The position numbers and the translations under genes were made by a program. From Aquabacterium sp. (lineage in GTDB: Bacteria > Pseudomonadota > Gammaproteobacteria > Burkholderiales > Burkholderiaceae_C): a DNA stretch of 64,000 nucleotides. Positions 17,339 to 25,869 of this stretch are shown piece by piece. Within the stretch, counting starts at the first letter, position 1. Each line of letters opens with the position of its first letter. The DNA is taken from assembly GCF_029946005.1 (NCBI RefSeq), contig NZ_JAQSDR010000037.1:92991-156990 (forward strand), written 5' to 3'. Under the pieces are notes generated by a model. The model saw only the letters and a program-made list of their open reading frames with translations, did no database searches and had not been told where the DNA came from.

Positions 17339-18251
17339 ATGCACGGTTGCCTTTAGGGCCGGTGTACTTGTTCAACATGGACATGACCACGGGGCATTCT
17401 TCCACGGTGGCGAAGGCTTGTTTGACGGTGTTGAGCGCGGTCTTGCCTGCTTCAACCACCATCAGCACTTGGCCCATGGAGGTGGCCAGCACACGTGATT
17501 CGGTGCTGGGCAACAGTGGTGGCGTGTCAAAGATGATGACCCGGTCTGGATAAGTGGTGGCCAGTTCTTCCAGCAATTTGTCCATCGCTGCGCTGGCCAG
17601 TAACTCAGTCGACCTGGAGCTTGAAGTTCCTGCTGGCAGTAGCGTCAGCTTGGGAATGTTGGTCTTGAGCAGAACCTCGGACAGGTCGGTTTCAGGGTGT
17701 ATCAGCATGTCCAGCAATCCCTTGGAGGCTGAAACACCCATGCGTTCCAGGGCGGATGGGCGCACCACGTCCGCCTCCACCAGCAGCACGGTGTGGTCAA
17801 GTTCCATGGCAATGCTGACGGCCAGATTGATCGCTGTTTGTGTTTTGCCTTCCCCTGGCAAGGCACTGGTCACCATGATGATGTTCGCCCGCTTGGGGCG
17901 CGACGCCGTCTGGCCCCGCACGTTTTCCAGCAGCGGCCTCTTGATGATGCGGAATTCTTCTTCCAGTTGCGAGCGTGGATGACCCGGCACCAGCAGGCCG
18001 CAGCGGGTCATTTTCATCAAATCCAGCTCGATCATGCGCGACCTGCGCTCATCACCAGACGCTGTCACGTCAGCCTTGTGAGAGACAGGGCGGGGTGACG
18101 CAGAGGCTATTGAAACCGGTGGAGCCTTGTCGACCTTGGTTTCCGCCACGGTTGGCGCCGCCACTTGAACTTGAGGCGAAGCCTGGCCCACATCCACGCC
18201 AGCGCGGCGCAACTCTTCCAGTCGTTTGGCTGCTTGTTCAATGGTGTTCAT
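17319..18251 (-). CDS. Tyrosine autokinase of EPS locus (BY-kinase, CpsD/Wzc-C-like)
   Basis: This cytoplasmic BY-kinase has Walker A SALPGEGKTQTAINLA, Walker A' LLVEADVVRP and Walker B VIIFDTPPLLP, the signature of bacterial tyrosine kinases that control chain length. The C-terminus ends in a short Tyr-rich tail (AYGYYAP), the expected autophosphorylation cluster. I use the ATG at 18251 (MNTIEQAAKRLEEL, 310 residues), 7 bases after the chain-length gene; the longer track frame lies inside that gene. With the adjacent Wzz-like protein it forms the split kinase/activator pair typical of exosortase-associated EPS loci. An N-terminal Ala/Val/Pro-rich segment (residues 20-60) precedes the kinase core. 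Confidence 0.92.
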   Translation of the reverse strand: MNTIEQAAKRLEELRRAGVDVGQASPQVQVAAPTVAETKVDKAPPVSIASASPRPVSHKADVTASGDERRSRMIELDLMKMTRCGLLVPGHPRSQLEEEFRIIKRPLLENVRGQTASRPKRANIIMVTSALPGEGKTQTAINLAVSIAMELDHTVLLVEADVVRPSALERMGVSASKGLLDMLIHPETDLSEVLLKTNIPKLTLLPAGTSSSRSTELLASAAMDKLLEELATTYPDRVIIFDTPPLLPSTESRVLATSMGQVLMVVEAGKTALNTVKQAFATVEECPVVMSMLNKYTGPKGNRAYGYYAP

Positions 18252-18258
18252 GGTCGTA

Positions 18259-19818
18259 TCAAGGCAGAAGTTGACGAGCCACGACCACGAGCCATGCCGC
18301 ATGCAAGACAAAGAAGATGCCGACGTTCCAGTTGAACAAGCGATTACTCCGCTGCATGGCTTCGCTGATCGCTGGACTGACAACCAGCGAAACACTGCCA
18401 AGCACGGGGCGTCCAGAGATTTCTTTAAGCTGGCGACTGTCTTGCACCGTTGGAAAAAGCTGAGTCAAACCAAAGGCTGTGGCTGCGCCAGCGGCCAGCG
18501 CGGCGACGACGGCCAACAATGCGATGACCAAGCGACTCGGTTTAACGGGGCTTGGCTTGACCCGGGGGGGCTCGACCACGCGGAAATCTGCCACTTTGGT
18601 GGTCTGATCAATTTTCTCACCCAAGGAAGCTGATTCACGGCGTCCAACCAATTGCTCGTAGTTTTTGCGCACCACTTCGTAGTCACGGTTCAACTGAGCC
18701 AACTCGGCTTCAACTTGGGGCATTTGTCCGGCGAGTGCACGGGTGCGCGCTAACTGGGCGTTTTGCTCTCCAAGCTGTCCGCGCAAGGAGGCCGCCTTGG
18801 CTTCGGCTTCTGCCAATGCGACGCGGATGCGCTGGAATACTGGGCTGGTGGGGGCTGCGCGCAATCGGGTCCCCCCCTGCGCGCGCAGCCGAGCATCCAG
18901 CTCCGCTTTGCGCTGTTGTTCAAGTTGGCCAATGGTTCGCTTGGCGCTCACCACGTCGGGGTGCTCGTCGGTGTAGCGACGCATTAACTCATCCAGTTGG
19001 CGCTTTTGAACATCCAGGCGCACTTCGAGGTCTGTGCTTGGCGCGGTGGATGAGCCTCCATTGCCCAACAGCTCTGGCGGAATGGAGGGCTCTTCGGTGG
19101 ACAATTCTCGGCGCAGTGCGTCTCGGGCTTGTTCGGCGGCACTGAGTTCCACGCGCAGCCTGCCTGTCTCGTCGGACAGGTTGGACATGCGAGCGAAGTA
19201 GTCTTGGTTGGACGTACCAGTCAAACCAAAATTACGCAGTTTGAAATCCTTGAGCTTGTTTTCAGACTCGCTGAGCTTGCTTTCGTAAGCGCGAATTTGC
19301 TCGTCCAAGAATTGACGCGCTTGCTCTGAATCCCGCCGCTTGTCGCCAACCCCGGCGCTCATGAACAGTGACACCAACTCCTCCACGAGGCGTTGAGCAC
19401 GTTGGGGATTGATGTCCCGGTAGATGATCTCGTACAGGTTGTTGTTGCCGCTGGGGTTGACTTTGATGTCCTTCATCAAGCGATCAATCACTTTTTCCTG
19501 ATCGCGCTCATTCAGGTTGTCCAGCCCAATTCGTGGCGAGCTCATCAGGCGTTCAATATTGGGGCGGCTGATGAGCGTGCGGGCCAGCATGCGCACTTGC
19601 TGATCCACATCGGGCTGAAACGCCAGGCCGGTCATCAATGGCTTGAGCACGGTTTCTGTGTCAACGTAAATGCGGGCGGACGCTTCGTAGCGATCTCGGA
19701 TGATCAACACGCCCAACATCCCGGCGATCGCGATCAGCCATGCCATGGCTGCGCCGAGCCAGCGCCGCTGCCACATCGCATTCAATATCCCGGCGACTTG
19801 TCTAAGAAGGTCATCCAT
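18259..19818 (-). CDS. Polysaccharide chain-length determinant (Wzz/GumC-like)
   Basis: The 519-residue inner-membrane protein has an N-terminal Wzz domain with a membrane helix (LGAAMAWLIAIAGMLGVLII, residues 18-37). A long periplasmic coiled-coil region rich in Glu, Gln, Arg and Leu (about residues 160-400) follows, and then a second membrane helix (LVIALLAVVAALAAG). The Pro-rich segment VVEPPRVKPSPVKPSR before that helix is the usual signature. A third hydrophobic segment at the very end (IFFVLHAAWLVVVARQ) matches the TIGR03007-type subfamily. It sets polymer length and stimulates the kinase encoded 7 bases downstream. It follows the Wza-like gene by 49 bases. Confidence 0.92.
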   Translation of the reverse strand: MDDLLRQVAGILNAMWQRRWLGAAMAWLIAIAGMLGVLIIRDRYEASARIYVDTETVLKPLMTGLAFQPDVDQQVRMLARTLISRPNIERLMSSPRIGLDNLNERDQEKVIDRLMKDIKVNPSGNNNLYEIIYRDINPQRAQRLVEELVSLFMSAGVGDKRRDSEQARQFLDEQIRAYESKLSESENKLKDFKLRNFGLTGTSNQDYFARMSNLSDETGRLRVELSAAEQARDALRRELSTEEPSIPPELLGNGGSSTAPSTDLEVRLDVQKRQLDELMRRYTDEHPDVVSAKRTIGQLEQQRKAELDARLRAQGGTRLRAAPTSPVFQRIRVALAEAEAKAASLRGQLGEQNAQLARTRALAGQMPQVEAELAQLNRDYEVVRKNYEQLVGRRESASLGEKIDQTTKVADFRVVEPPRVKPSPVKPSRLVIALLAVVAALAAGAATAFGLTQLFPTVQDSRQLKEISGRPVLGSVSLVVSPAISEAMQRSNRLFNWNVGIFFVLHAAWLVVVARQLLP

Positions 19819-19867
19819 GCAAAAAGGGGTTTGACGCCAAGTCAGATGTCAAGGAGTACAAGTCTGC

Positions 19868-20500
19868 TCAGAACCAGCTTTGCGGGACGATGATGATGTC
19901 ACCGGGTTTGATTTCCACGTTGGCAGAAATATCGCCACGTTTGATCAGATCCTTGAGTCGCAGGCTGTACTGTTTGCCCTGCTCTGATCCCCGCACGAGG
20001 ACTGCACCATTGCCATCAGCAAAATCGGTCAGCCCACCGGCCTGGATCATGACGTCAAGCATGGTCATGTTTTGACGGAAGGGCACAGCCTGTGGGCGAG
20101 TGGCTTCGCCAACGATGCGAATCTGCTCAGTGGACACACCTTGAAAATTGCTAACGATGACCGTGACAACCGGCTCGCGGATGAACTTGGCCAGCGCCTT
20201 TTCGATGTCCCGAGACAAATCAGCAGGATTGCGGCCGGCGGCCTCAAGGTTTTCGACCAGGGGAAGCGAGATGCGACCGTCTGGGCGCACCGTGACCGAG
20301 GATGACAGGTCGGGATTGCGCCAAACCACGATGTTGAGCGTGTCGAGCGCGCCAATCTTGTAGAAGTGATCAGACTTGCTGGCCACCGCAGGCGCTGGTG
20401 GATAGCTGCTGAACGATGTGCATGCCGTCCCCGCCAGAACAAGGGCACTCATCAACGCGATGCGACAAAAAGAAGAAATTGCATTGTGACGAAAGACCAT
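19868..20500 (-). CDS. Polysaccharide export lipoprotein (Wza-like, SLBB)
   Basis: The protein has a lipoprotein signal with lipobox LAGTAC (Cys at residue 27). A Poly_export domain follows (DHFYKIGALDTLNIVVWRNPDLSSSVTVRPDGRISLPLV) and then an SLBB domain (QIRIVGEATRPQAVPF and the MLDVMIQAGGLTDFADGN segment). At 210 residues it is shorter than Wza, which is typical for the exosortase-associated subfamily (TIGR03027-like). It should form the outer-membrane exit for the polymer. It is the first gene of the core minus-strand operon and lies about 20 bases below the predicted start of transcription from a sigma-54-type promoter. Confidence 0.92.
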   Translation of the reverse strand: MVFRHNAISSFCRIALMSALVLAGTACTSFSSYPPAPAVASKSDHFYKIGALDTLNIVVWRNPDLSSSVTVRPDGRISLPLVENLEAAGRNPADLSRDIEKALAKFIREPVVTVIVSNFQGVSTEQIRIVGEATRPQAVPFRQNMTMLDVMIQAGGLTDFADGNGAVLVRGSEQGKQYSLRLKDLIKRGDISANVEIKPGDIIIVPQSWF

Positions 20501-20530
20501 TGTCGTTACCCCGGAGAAGTCTGCTGTGGC

Positions 20531-20546
20531 GCAAGCATAGAGCCAA
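20531..20546 (-). promoter_or_regulatory. Sigma-54 (-24/-12) promoter of the core EPS operon
   Basis: On the minus strand the sequence reads TTGGCTCTATGCTTGC, which has the invariant GG and GC of sigma-54 promoters separated by ten bases and a consensus-like TTGGC / TTGC pair. The predicted transcription start would lie roughly 20 bases before the ATG of the Wza-like gene, a sensible leader length. Exosortase-type EPS loci in related bacteria are known to carry a sigma-54 response regulator (PrsR type). None is in this window. Confidence 0.7.
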
Positions 20547-20679
20547 ATTACATTCGGAAACGCAGCAATTGCATCACGATCCTCAGCTTAGGGGGATATG
20601 TGTCACGCAGGCGCGTCAAGTTGGTTTTATCACACCATCGCATGCTGAGCGCCTGTTCCCCCTAAATAAGGTGGTTCGG

Positions 20680-22254
20680 TCAGTTCAGTGATCCGGCCCA
20701 GCGTGTGAGCCAAGGGGTGATAGGACCGAATAACCGCGGTTTTTTGGCGGCAAGCATGAGTGCCATATCAGCATCCTTCGCTTTCCATGCTTTAAGAACA
20801 ATGGTGCCACCCAGCAGGATGAATATATAGACGAATCCTATGCCGATTTGTGTCAGCACCGCAGGATGGTGGGGCATGAGGAGCCAGCAGGCCGTGCCTG
20901 CAATCATTGCGGCCAGGCACAAGCGCACGATGTGACTGATGGGGAAGGTGACATTCAGCGATTTCCTGATCCAAATGGCCGTGACTAAAAAAATAATCAC
21001 CCGGGTGCTCGCGTGAGATACCAATGCGCCGGTTAATCCGAATTTTGGGACCAGTACAAAAGCTGCGATGGCGCTGATCAATACCGACAACGTGGCAATA
21101 CCTGCTCGCAATTTTTGGTTGTCGGTGGTGGACATCAATGCGCCAAATGCCCCTTCCGGTAAAGTCAGTCCGCCCACAACGACCATGACCTGCAGCACTG
21201 GGGTCACAGCCTGGTATTGGCTGCCGTAAAGAATGGCAATGCCAGGCTCTGACCAAATCAAACCCGCCCCGCCTATGATCAAGCCAAAGAATAAGAAATA
21301 TCGGATTGAATCGCTCAAAATGGTGTTGACCTTTTCGCTGCCGCCTGCACCATAGGCGTGTGCCATGATGGGCATCAGCATGGCCGTCAGTGATGAGGAC
21401 AGCAGGTCGATGCCGCCTCGGGTCAGGGTGGTTGCGATGGTGAAGTAGCCCACCTCTTTGGCGCCCACCTGGGTGCCCAGTAAAAAGGTCTCGATGGTTT
21501 TGTTGCTGAGGGTGGCGACTGCCACCAAAACAACGGTCCAGGCGATGTGGGGTTTGATGTGTTGGATCAGGTCGGGAGGGCATGGTGTGTAGTCGGGGCT
21601 GATGCCGTTTTTTCGCATCAACCACCAAACCATGCATATATGCAGGAAGCTGACCGCGCCAAAGAAAATGGCGTAGTCGTTCAGGTCGGCCTTGCCCAGT
21701 GCGAGCAGGCCCACGCCTGCGGCATAAACCAAACTCATGACCGTGTTGGTCAGGGCCTCAACGGAAAACTTCTTATGGCCTTTGGCGATAGAGACATCAA
21801 ACAGATAGGCGGCCTTGGATGCCACGCCAATGATCAAAATGGACAGCAACAATGTTCGATGGTGTTCCCATCCCGCCATTGGAAGCCACCATGATGCAAT
21901 CGTGAATACCAACAATATCAGCAAAGTGCTGATTTGCTGCCATTTATTCAACCAGCCGTGTATTTGGCGGGCGATTTGCTGCTGACCACGTCCGAGGTAT
22001 TCAGAGACGAATCGAATCCCGGAAATGCCCAAGCCGTGATTGCAAAATACCACGAGTAAACCTGACATCCAGATGAGGTAGGAGTACCTTCCGTAGTCTT
22101 CGGGGCCCAGGCTGCGGGCGATGATTGTGCTGACAACTAAGCCCATCACCGTTGTCACATAAGTGGCAGCCGTTATGAGCAATGCATCACGGAGAGATGC
22201 TAGGCGTCCTGATGCGGGGGCGGTCACAGGCGGTGTACGATGGTCTCGTTGCAT
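20680..22254 (-). CDS. Oligosaccharide/lipopolysaccharide flippase (Wzx-like)
   Basis: This 524-residue protein has 12-14 predicted membrane helices and the MATE/MVF-type layout of Wzx flippases. The N-terminal helix reads LRDALLITAATYVTTVMGLVVSTIIARSLGPEDYGRYSYL, with the typical 'A R x L G P x x Y G' element. It should move the undecaprenyl-linked repeat unit across the inner membrane for polymerisation by the O-antigen-ligase-like protein encoded at 27667. Its stop lies 180 bases upstream of the Wza-like start, so it is probably a separate transcription unit. It is divergent from the deacetylase-like gene at 22388. The gene is visibly poorer in G+C than the housekeeping flanks. Confidence 0.9.
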   Translation of the reverse strand: MQRDHRTPPVTAPASGRLASLRDALLITAATYVTTVMGLVVSTIIARSLGPEDYGRYSYLIWMSGLLVVFCNHGLGISGIRFVSEYLGRGQQQIARQIHGWLNKWQQISTLLILLVFTIASWWLPMAGWEHHRTLLLSILIIGVASKAAYLFDVSIAKGHKKFSVEALTNTVMSLVYAAGVGLLALGKADLNDYAIFFGAVSFLHICMVWWLMRKNGISPDYTPCPPDLIQHIKPHIAWTVVLVAVATLSNKTIETFLLGTQVGAKEVGYFTIATTLTRGGIDLLSSSLTAMLMPIMAHAYGAGGSEKVNTILSDSIRYFLFFGLIIGGAGLIWSEPGIAILYGSQYQAVTPVLQVMVVVGGLTLPEGAFGALMSTTDNQKLRAGIATLSVLISAIAAFVLVPKFGLTGALVSHASTRVIIFLVTAIWIRKSLNVTFPISHIVRLCLAAMIAGTACWLLMPHHPAVLTQIGIGFVYIFILLGGTIVLKAWKAKDADMALMLAAKKPRLFGPITPWLTRWAGSLN

Positions 22255-22387
22255 CGCCTGGGCGACATGCCCGAGGCTTTTACTCGAAGGGGTAGTGTAA
22301 CATCATGAACTGTTGTTCACCTTGCTACATACTGTCAGTTTGGTCTGTTGGCGATGTGTGTCGGATGTTCAAATATTTTTCGCACCC

Positions 22388-23563
22388 ATGACGTCTTTCC
22401 TACTTTTGATTTTGATGGTCGGCGTTGCGGCGGTCGCTTTCCTGGCCTGGGAAGTCCGAAAAAAAAATACGCTTGTTTGGTTGCCCAGCTACTTTAAGCA
22501 AGATTGGAAAGCGCCAGTTGAGCCGGGTGTGACCAGGCATCTGATGTTCTGCTTTGTTGATCACTACGAGCCAATGTGGCTCAAACCAACTTACGAGGTG
22601 GAGTGTGCTCGGGTCGCACGCTGGAGGCAAGACTACCCAAAACTGTGTGCCGACCACAGAGACGCGGACGGTCGAGCCCCCGTGCACAGCTTCTTTTATC
22701 CCGAAGAAGAGTATCGGCCTGAGCACATGCGTGCCTTGGTTGAGTTGTGCCAGTTGGGCTTGGGTGAGATTGAAATCCACCTTCACCATGACCAGGACAC
22801 GGAAGCCGCTTTGCGAGAAAAGCTGTCGCGCTTCACCGAGTTGCTGGCTCGCGACCATGGCGCCTTGCCCAGAAACACGGTGACCGGGCAGCCGATGTGG
22901 TCCTTCATCCACGGCAATTGGGCGCTGGACAACAGCCATCCCCAGGGCCACCACTGCGGGGTCAACAACGAGTTGCTCATCTTGCGCGAAGAAGGATGTT
23001 ACGCAGACTTCACCTTGCCTTCGGCGCCAGACCCCTGCCAGACCAGCACCATCAACAAAATCTACTACGCCATTGATGACCCGCACCGCCCGAAGTCGCA
23101 CGACAAGGGCCCTCGCGTGCGTGTGGGGGGGCAGCCGGTTGGAGACCTGATGATCATTCAGGGACCATTGGGTTTCATGGCGGGGAATCGTAAATTCGGG
23201 ATCATTCCCAGGATCGAGAGTTCGGATGTGCGCACAAGCTGCCCACCGAAACTGGACCGAATCGATGATTGGGTGAGCACTGGCATCCACGTGGAGGGGC
23301 GTCCCGAATGGATTTTCGTCAAGGTTCACACCCACGGCACACAAGAGCGTGACATGGACACCTTGCTGGGTGAACCCATGGACAAGGCCTTCACCCACCT
23401 TGAAACGCGTTACAACGATGGCAAGGCCTGGAAGCTCCATTACGTCAGCGCGCGTGAGATGTACAACATTGTCAAAGCGGCAGAAGGGGGGTTGGTTGGT
23501 GATCCCGGCCTGTACCGAGATTACATCGTGCCCCGACCAAGTTACGTGCCCGAGGCGGTATGA
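22388..23563 (+). CDS. Unassigned EPS-locus protein, possibly polysaccharide-deacetylase-like
   Basis: The track frame starts at a TTG; the ATG at 22388 (MTSFLLLILMVGV) gives 391 residues with one N-terminal membrane anchor and a basic KKN stop-transfer. The rest is a soluble domain rich in His, Asp and Trp. Motifs include FCFVDHYEP, HSFFYPEEEY, EIEIHLHHDQDT, WSFIHGNWALDNS and CGVNNELLILREEGCYADFTLPSAP. Paired acidic and histidine motifs in this order recall the metal site of polysaccharide deacetylase or related (beta/alpha) barrels, but the canonical TFDDG and H-x3-H signatures are not exact. Its last codons overlap the start of the next gene by 4 bases (ATGA), so the two are translationally coupled. 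I do not recognise the family with certainty. Confidence 0.75.
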   Translation: MTSFLLLILMVGVAAVAFLAWEVRKKNTLVWLPSYFKQDWKAPVEPGVTRHLMFCFVDHYEPMWLKPTYEVECARVARWRQDYPKLCADHRDADGRAPVHSFFYPEEEYRPEHMRALVELCQLGLGEIEIHLHHDQDTEAALREKLSRFTELLARDHGALPRNTVTGQPMWSFIHGNWALDNSHPQGHHCGVNNELLILREEGCYADFTLPSAPDPCQTSTINKIYYAIDDPHRPKSHDKGPRVRVGGQPVGDLMIIQGPLGFMAGNRKFGIIPRIESSDVRTSCPPKLDRIDDWVSTGIHVEGRPEWIFVKVHTHGTQERDMDTLLGEPMDKAFTHLETRYNDGKAWKLHYVSAREMYNIVKAAEGGLVGDPGLYRDYIVPRPSYVPEAV

Positions 23564-24744
23564 GCGTACTTGAGTGGGTGGTGGCTGCCAGTCTGGGGCT
23601 GGTCTTCTATTCGTATGCGCTTTATCCTTTGATTTTGGCCTTGGTGGCCATGGTGGTGCAGTTGCGAAGGGATGCGCGGTATGTGTCCTCCAAACAAGAT
23701 CGTCGTGTGCCCGCCCAAGCTCGCATGCTTCCTGCCGTGGCGGTGATCATCTCGGCTTACAACGAACAAATGCATTTGCGGCAGCGCATCGACAATCTGC
23801 TCACGATGAACTACCCGCCAGAGTTGCTGAGGTGTTACATCGGGTCCGATGGCAGCAGTGATGCCACCGCCAGCATTCTGGCGGCGTGCACCGATCGGCG
23901 CATTCAGGCTTGTGTGTACGACGTCAATCGGGGCAAAGCCAGTGTTCTGAATGACCTGGTCGCGCAAGCGTCAGCCCCCATTCTGGTTTTCTCTGACGCC
24001 AACACGTTCTTTCATCCTGACGCGATCACAGTCCTGGTCAAGCATTTCGATCAAGCCGATGTGGGTGGGGTGAGCGGTGAGCTTCGCTTGAAAGGCAGTG
24101 GGGGCGACAACCAGGACAGCGTGTACTGGCGCCTCGAGCAATTTCTGAAATTTTTCGAAGGGCGCATCAATGGGCTGTTGGGCGCGAATGGTGCCATTTA
24201 TGCCATTCGGCGCAACCTTTGGCAGCCTTTGCCGCCAGACACCATTTGCGATGACTTTTGTGTGGCCATGAATGTGTCGGCATCAGGGCATCGCCTGGTG
24301 TACGAGCCTGCGGCCTGGGCAGAGGAAGACACCCCACAAGCCATTGCTGAAGAGTACAACCGGCGTTTGCGCATAGGCATTGGCAACTTCCAAGCCTTGG
24401 TCCGGCATCCCGAGTACATCACCCGCACTTCTCTGGGCACATCCTTCGCCTATTTGTCGCACAAGGTGCTTCGCTGGACGGCGCCGCACTTGCTGTTGCT
24501 GGGATTGGTGGCATCGGCCATCCTGGCGACGCAATCCATCGGCTGGTTGAGCCTCACGTTGCTGCAGCTGGCTGCTTATGGAGCGGCCATGTGTTTGTAT
24601 CAGCTGACGCAGCGCCAGGTGGTGCTGCCTTCATTGCTCCGGATGGCGGCGTTTCTGTATGCGCTCAATTGGGCGTTCATGGTTGCTTCTTGGCGCTTTG
24701 CCCGAGGCAATTACCGCGGCTCATGGCGCCGAACCGAGCGCTGA
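23560..24744 (+). CDS. Glycosyltransferase family 2 with C-terminal membrane helices
   Basis: An N-terminal membrane segment (VVAASLGLVFYSYALYPLILALVAMVV) is followed by a GT2 domain: PAVAVIISAYNEQMHLRQRIDNL, GSDGSSDATASI, VFSDANTFF (DxD-like), GAIYAIRRN and DDFCVAMNV. Three or four C-terminal helices follow (LLLLGLVASAILATQSIG onward). This is the layout of processive or lipid-linked-sugar glycosyltransferases of the CESA/BcsA-like and EpsE-type groups; the family QxxRW motif is here NRRLRIGIGN, so a single-addition enzyme is as likely as a polymerase. It is coupled to the preceding deacetylase-like gene by a 4-base overlap. Its last 24 bases overlap the tail of the convergent GT4 gene. Confidence 0.88.
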   Translation: MSVLEWVVAASLGLVFYSYALYPLILALVAMVVQLRRDARYVSSKQDRRVPAQARMLPAVAVIISAYNEQMHLRQRIDNLLTMNYPPELLRCYIGSDGSSDATASILAACTDRRIQACVYDVNRGKASVLNDLVAQASAPILVFSDANTFFHPDAITVLVKHFDQADVGGVSGELRLKGSGGDNQDSVYWRLEQFLKFFEGRINGLLGANGAIYAIRRNLWQPLPPDTICDDFCVAMNVSASGHRLVYEPAAWAEEDTPQAIAEEYNRRLRIGIGNFQALVRHPEYITRTSLGTSFAYLSHKVLRWTAPHLLLLGLVASAILATQSIGWLSLTLLQLAAYGAAMCLYQLTQRQVVLPSLLRMAAFLYALNWAFMVASWRFARGNYRGSWRRTER

Positions 24745-25869
24745 GCGGTAAAACCGGTCGTACGCTAGATGCAGGGCTTTGGCCGAGGCGTGTTCGAGCA
24801 CCCAACGACGTGCGGTTTCACCCAGGCGGGCTCTGAGCGACGAGTCCTCCAGCAGCCGCAGTAGGGCGGCTTGCGTGGCAGGCGCATCGTCGCTGGCAAC
24901 CAGAAGGCCGCTGTGGTCGTTTTTGATGATTTCGGGATTGCCTCCGACAGATGAGGCCAAGACGGCCAAGCCTGTGGCGCAGGCTTCCAGCAGCGCGATG
25001 GACAGGCCCTCCGTCAACGATGGCAAGGCAAAAACATCAAACGCCGGCAGCAAGTCGGCAACGTCGGAGCGTTGGCCGGTGATCAGCAGGTGCTTGGACA
25101 CGCCCAGTTGAGCCGCCTGTTCATTCAACGCTTCGTGCAGTTCACCGTACCCCACGATGACCAGCTTCAGGTTGGGGTGGGCCTGGATCAAGGCGGGCAA
25201 AAGCCCGATCAGCAGCCGGTGATTCTTCAAGCCCACCAGCCGCCCGACACAGCCCAGCACCAGGTCGCTGGATGCTAGTCCAAGCAGGGTGCGGGCTTTC
25301 GCCCGGCGGTCGGGGGTGGGTGTGAACCGCTCAACAGGGATGCCATTGAGCACCATGTCGGCGCGCGTTTTAGGCACCATGCCTGACTGAATATAGCGGT
25401 CATAAACTTGCTGACCCACCATGGCCACCCGTGCGGTGCGTTTGAGTGAGCATTCGAACAGGAACTTCAATCGCTTGTGGCTCAGGCGTGTGCCCATGTC
25501 GTGGCACGTGTTCACCAGTTTGGGGGCACGCCGCCAGGCCAGTAGTGACAATGCCGAGTAGTAATTCGGAACGAAATTGTGCGCGTGCACGATGTCGGCT
25601 TTCATGTTGAAAGCTTCTTGGCGCAATGCCTTGAGCACGGACCAATCCAGGGTGCCGCTTTTGTTGCCGATGTGAACAGGGATGCCGACCGCCTGCAGTT
25701 CACTGGCAAAACCAGTGGTGTGATTGATGCTGAAAACCGCGACCTGGTGGCCATGTTGCTGTTGGGTGATGGCCAGATCGGTGACAACGCGCTCAAGACC
25801 GCCGAATTCGAGTGAATCGACGACATGCATGATGCGCAGGGGCGGAGTTGATGCGTTGGCGCTGCTCAT
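24721..25869 (-). CDS. Glycosyltransferase family 4 (TIGR03088-like, EPS-associated)
   Basis: The 382-residue protein opens RIMHVVDSLEFGGLERVVTDLA, the hallmark of the PEP-CTERM/EpsH-associated GT4 subgroup. The GT-B nucleotide-sugar site is visible in VLGCVGRLVGLKNH and in the E-x7-E motif PSLTEGLSIALLEACATGLAVLAS. It adds a sugar to the growing lipid-linked repeat unit on the cytoplasmic side. The ORF track extends far upstream into the acyltransferase gene; the ATG at 25869 overlaps that gene's stop by 4 bases (ATGA), indicating coupling, so it is chosen. The tail overlaps the convergent GT2 gene by 24 bases. Confidence 0.9.
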   Translation of the reverse strand: MSSANASTPPLRIMHVVDSLEFGGLERVVTDLAITQQQHGHQVAVFSINHTTGFASELQAVGIPVHIGNKSGTLDWSVLKALRQEAFNMKADIVHAHNFVPNYYSALSLLAWRRAPKLVNTCHDMGTRLSHKRLKFLFECSLKRTARVAMVGQQVYDRYIQSGMVPKTRADMVLNGIPVERFTPTPDRRAKARTLLGLASSDLVLGCVGRLVGLKNHRLLIGLLPALIQAHPNLKLVIVGYGELHEALNEQAAQLGVSKHLLITGQRSDVADLLPAFDVFALPSLTEGLSIALLEACATGLAVLASSVGGNPEIIKNDHSGLLVASDDAPATQAALLRLLEDSSLRARLGETARRWVLEHASAKALHLAYDRFYRSALGSAP

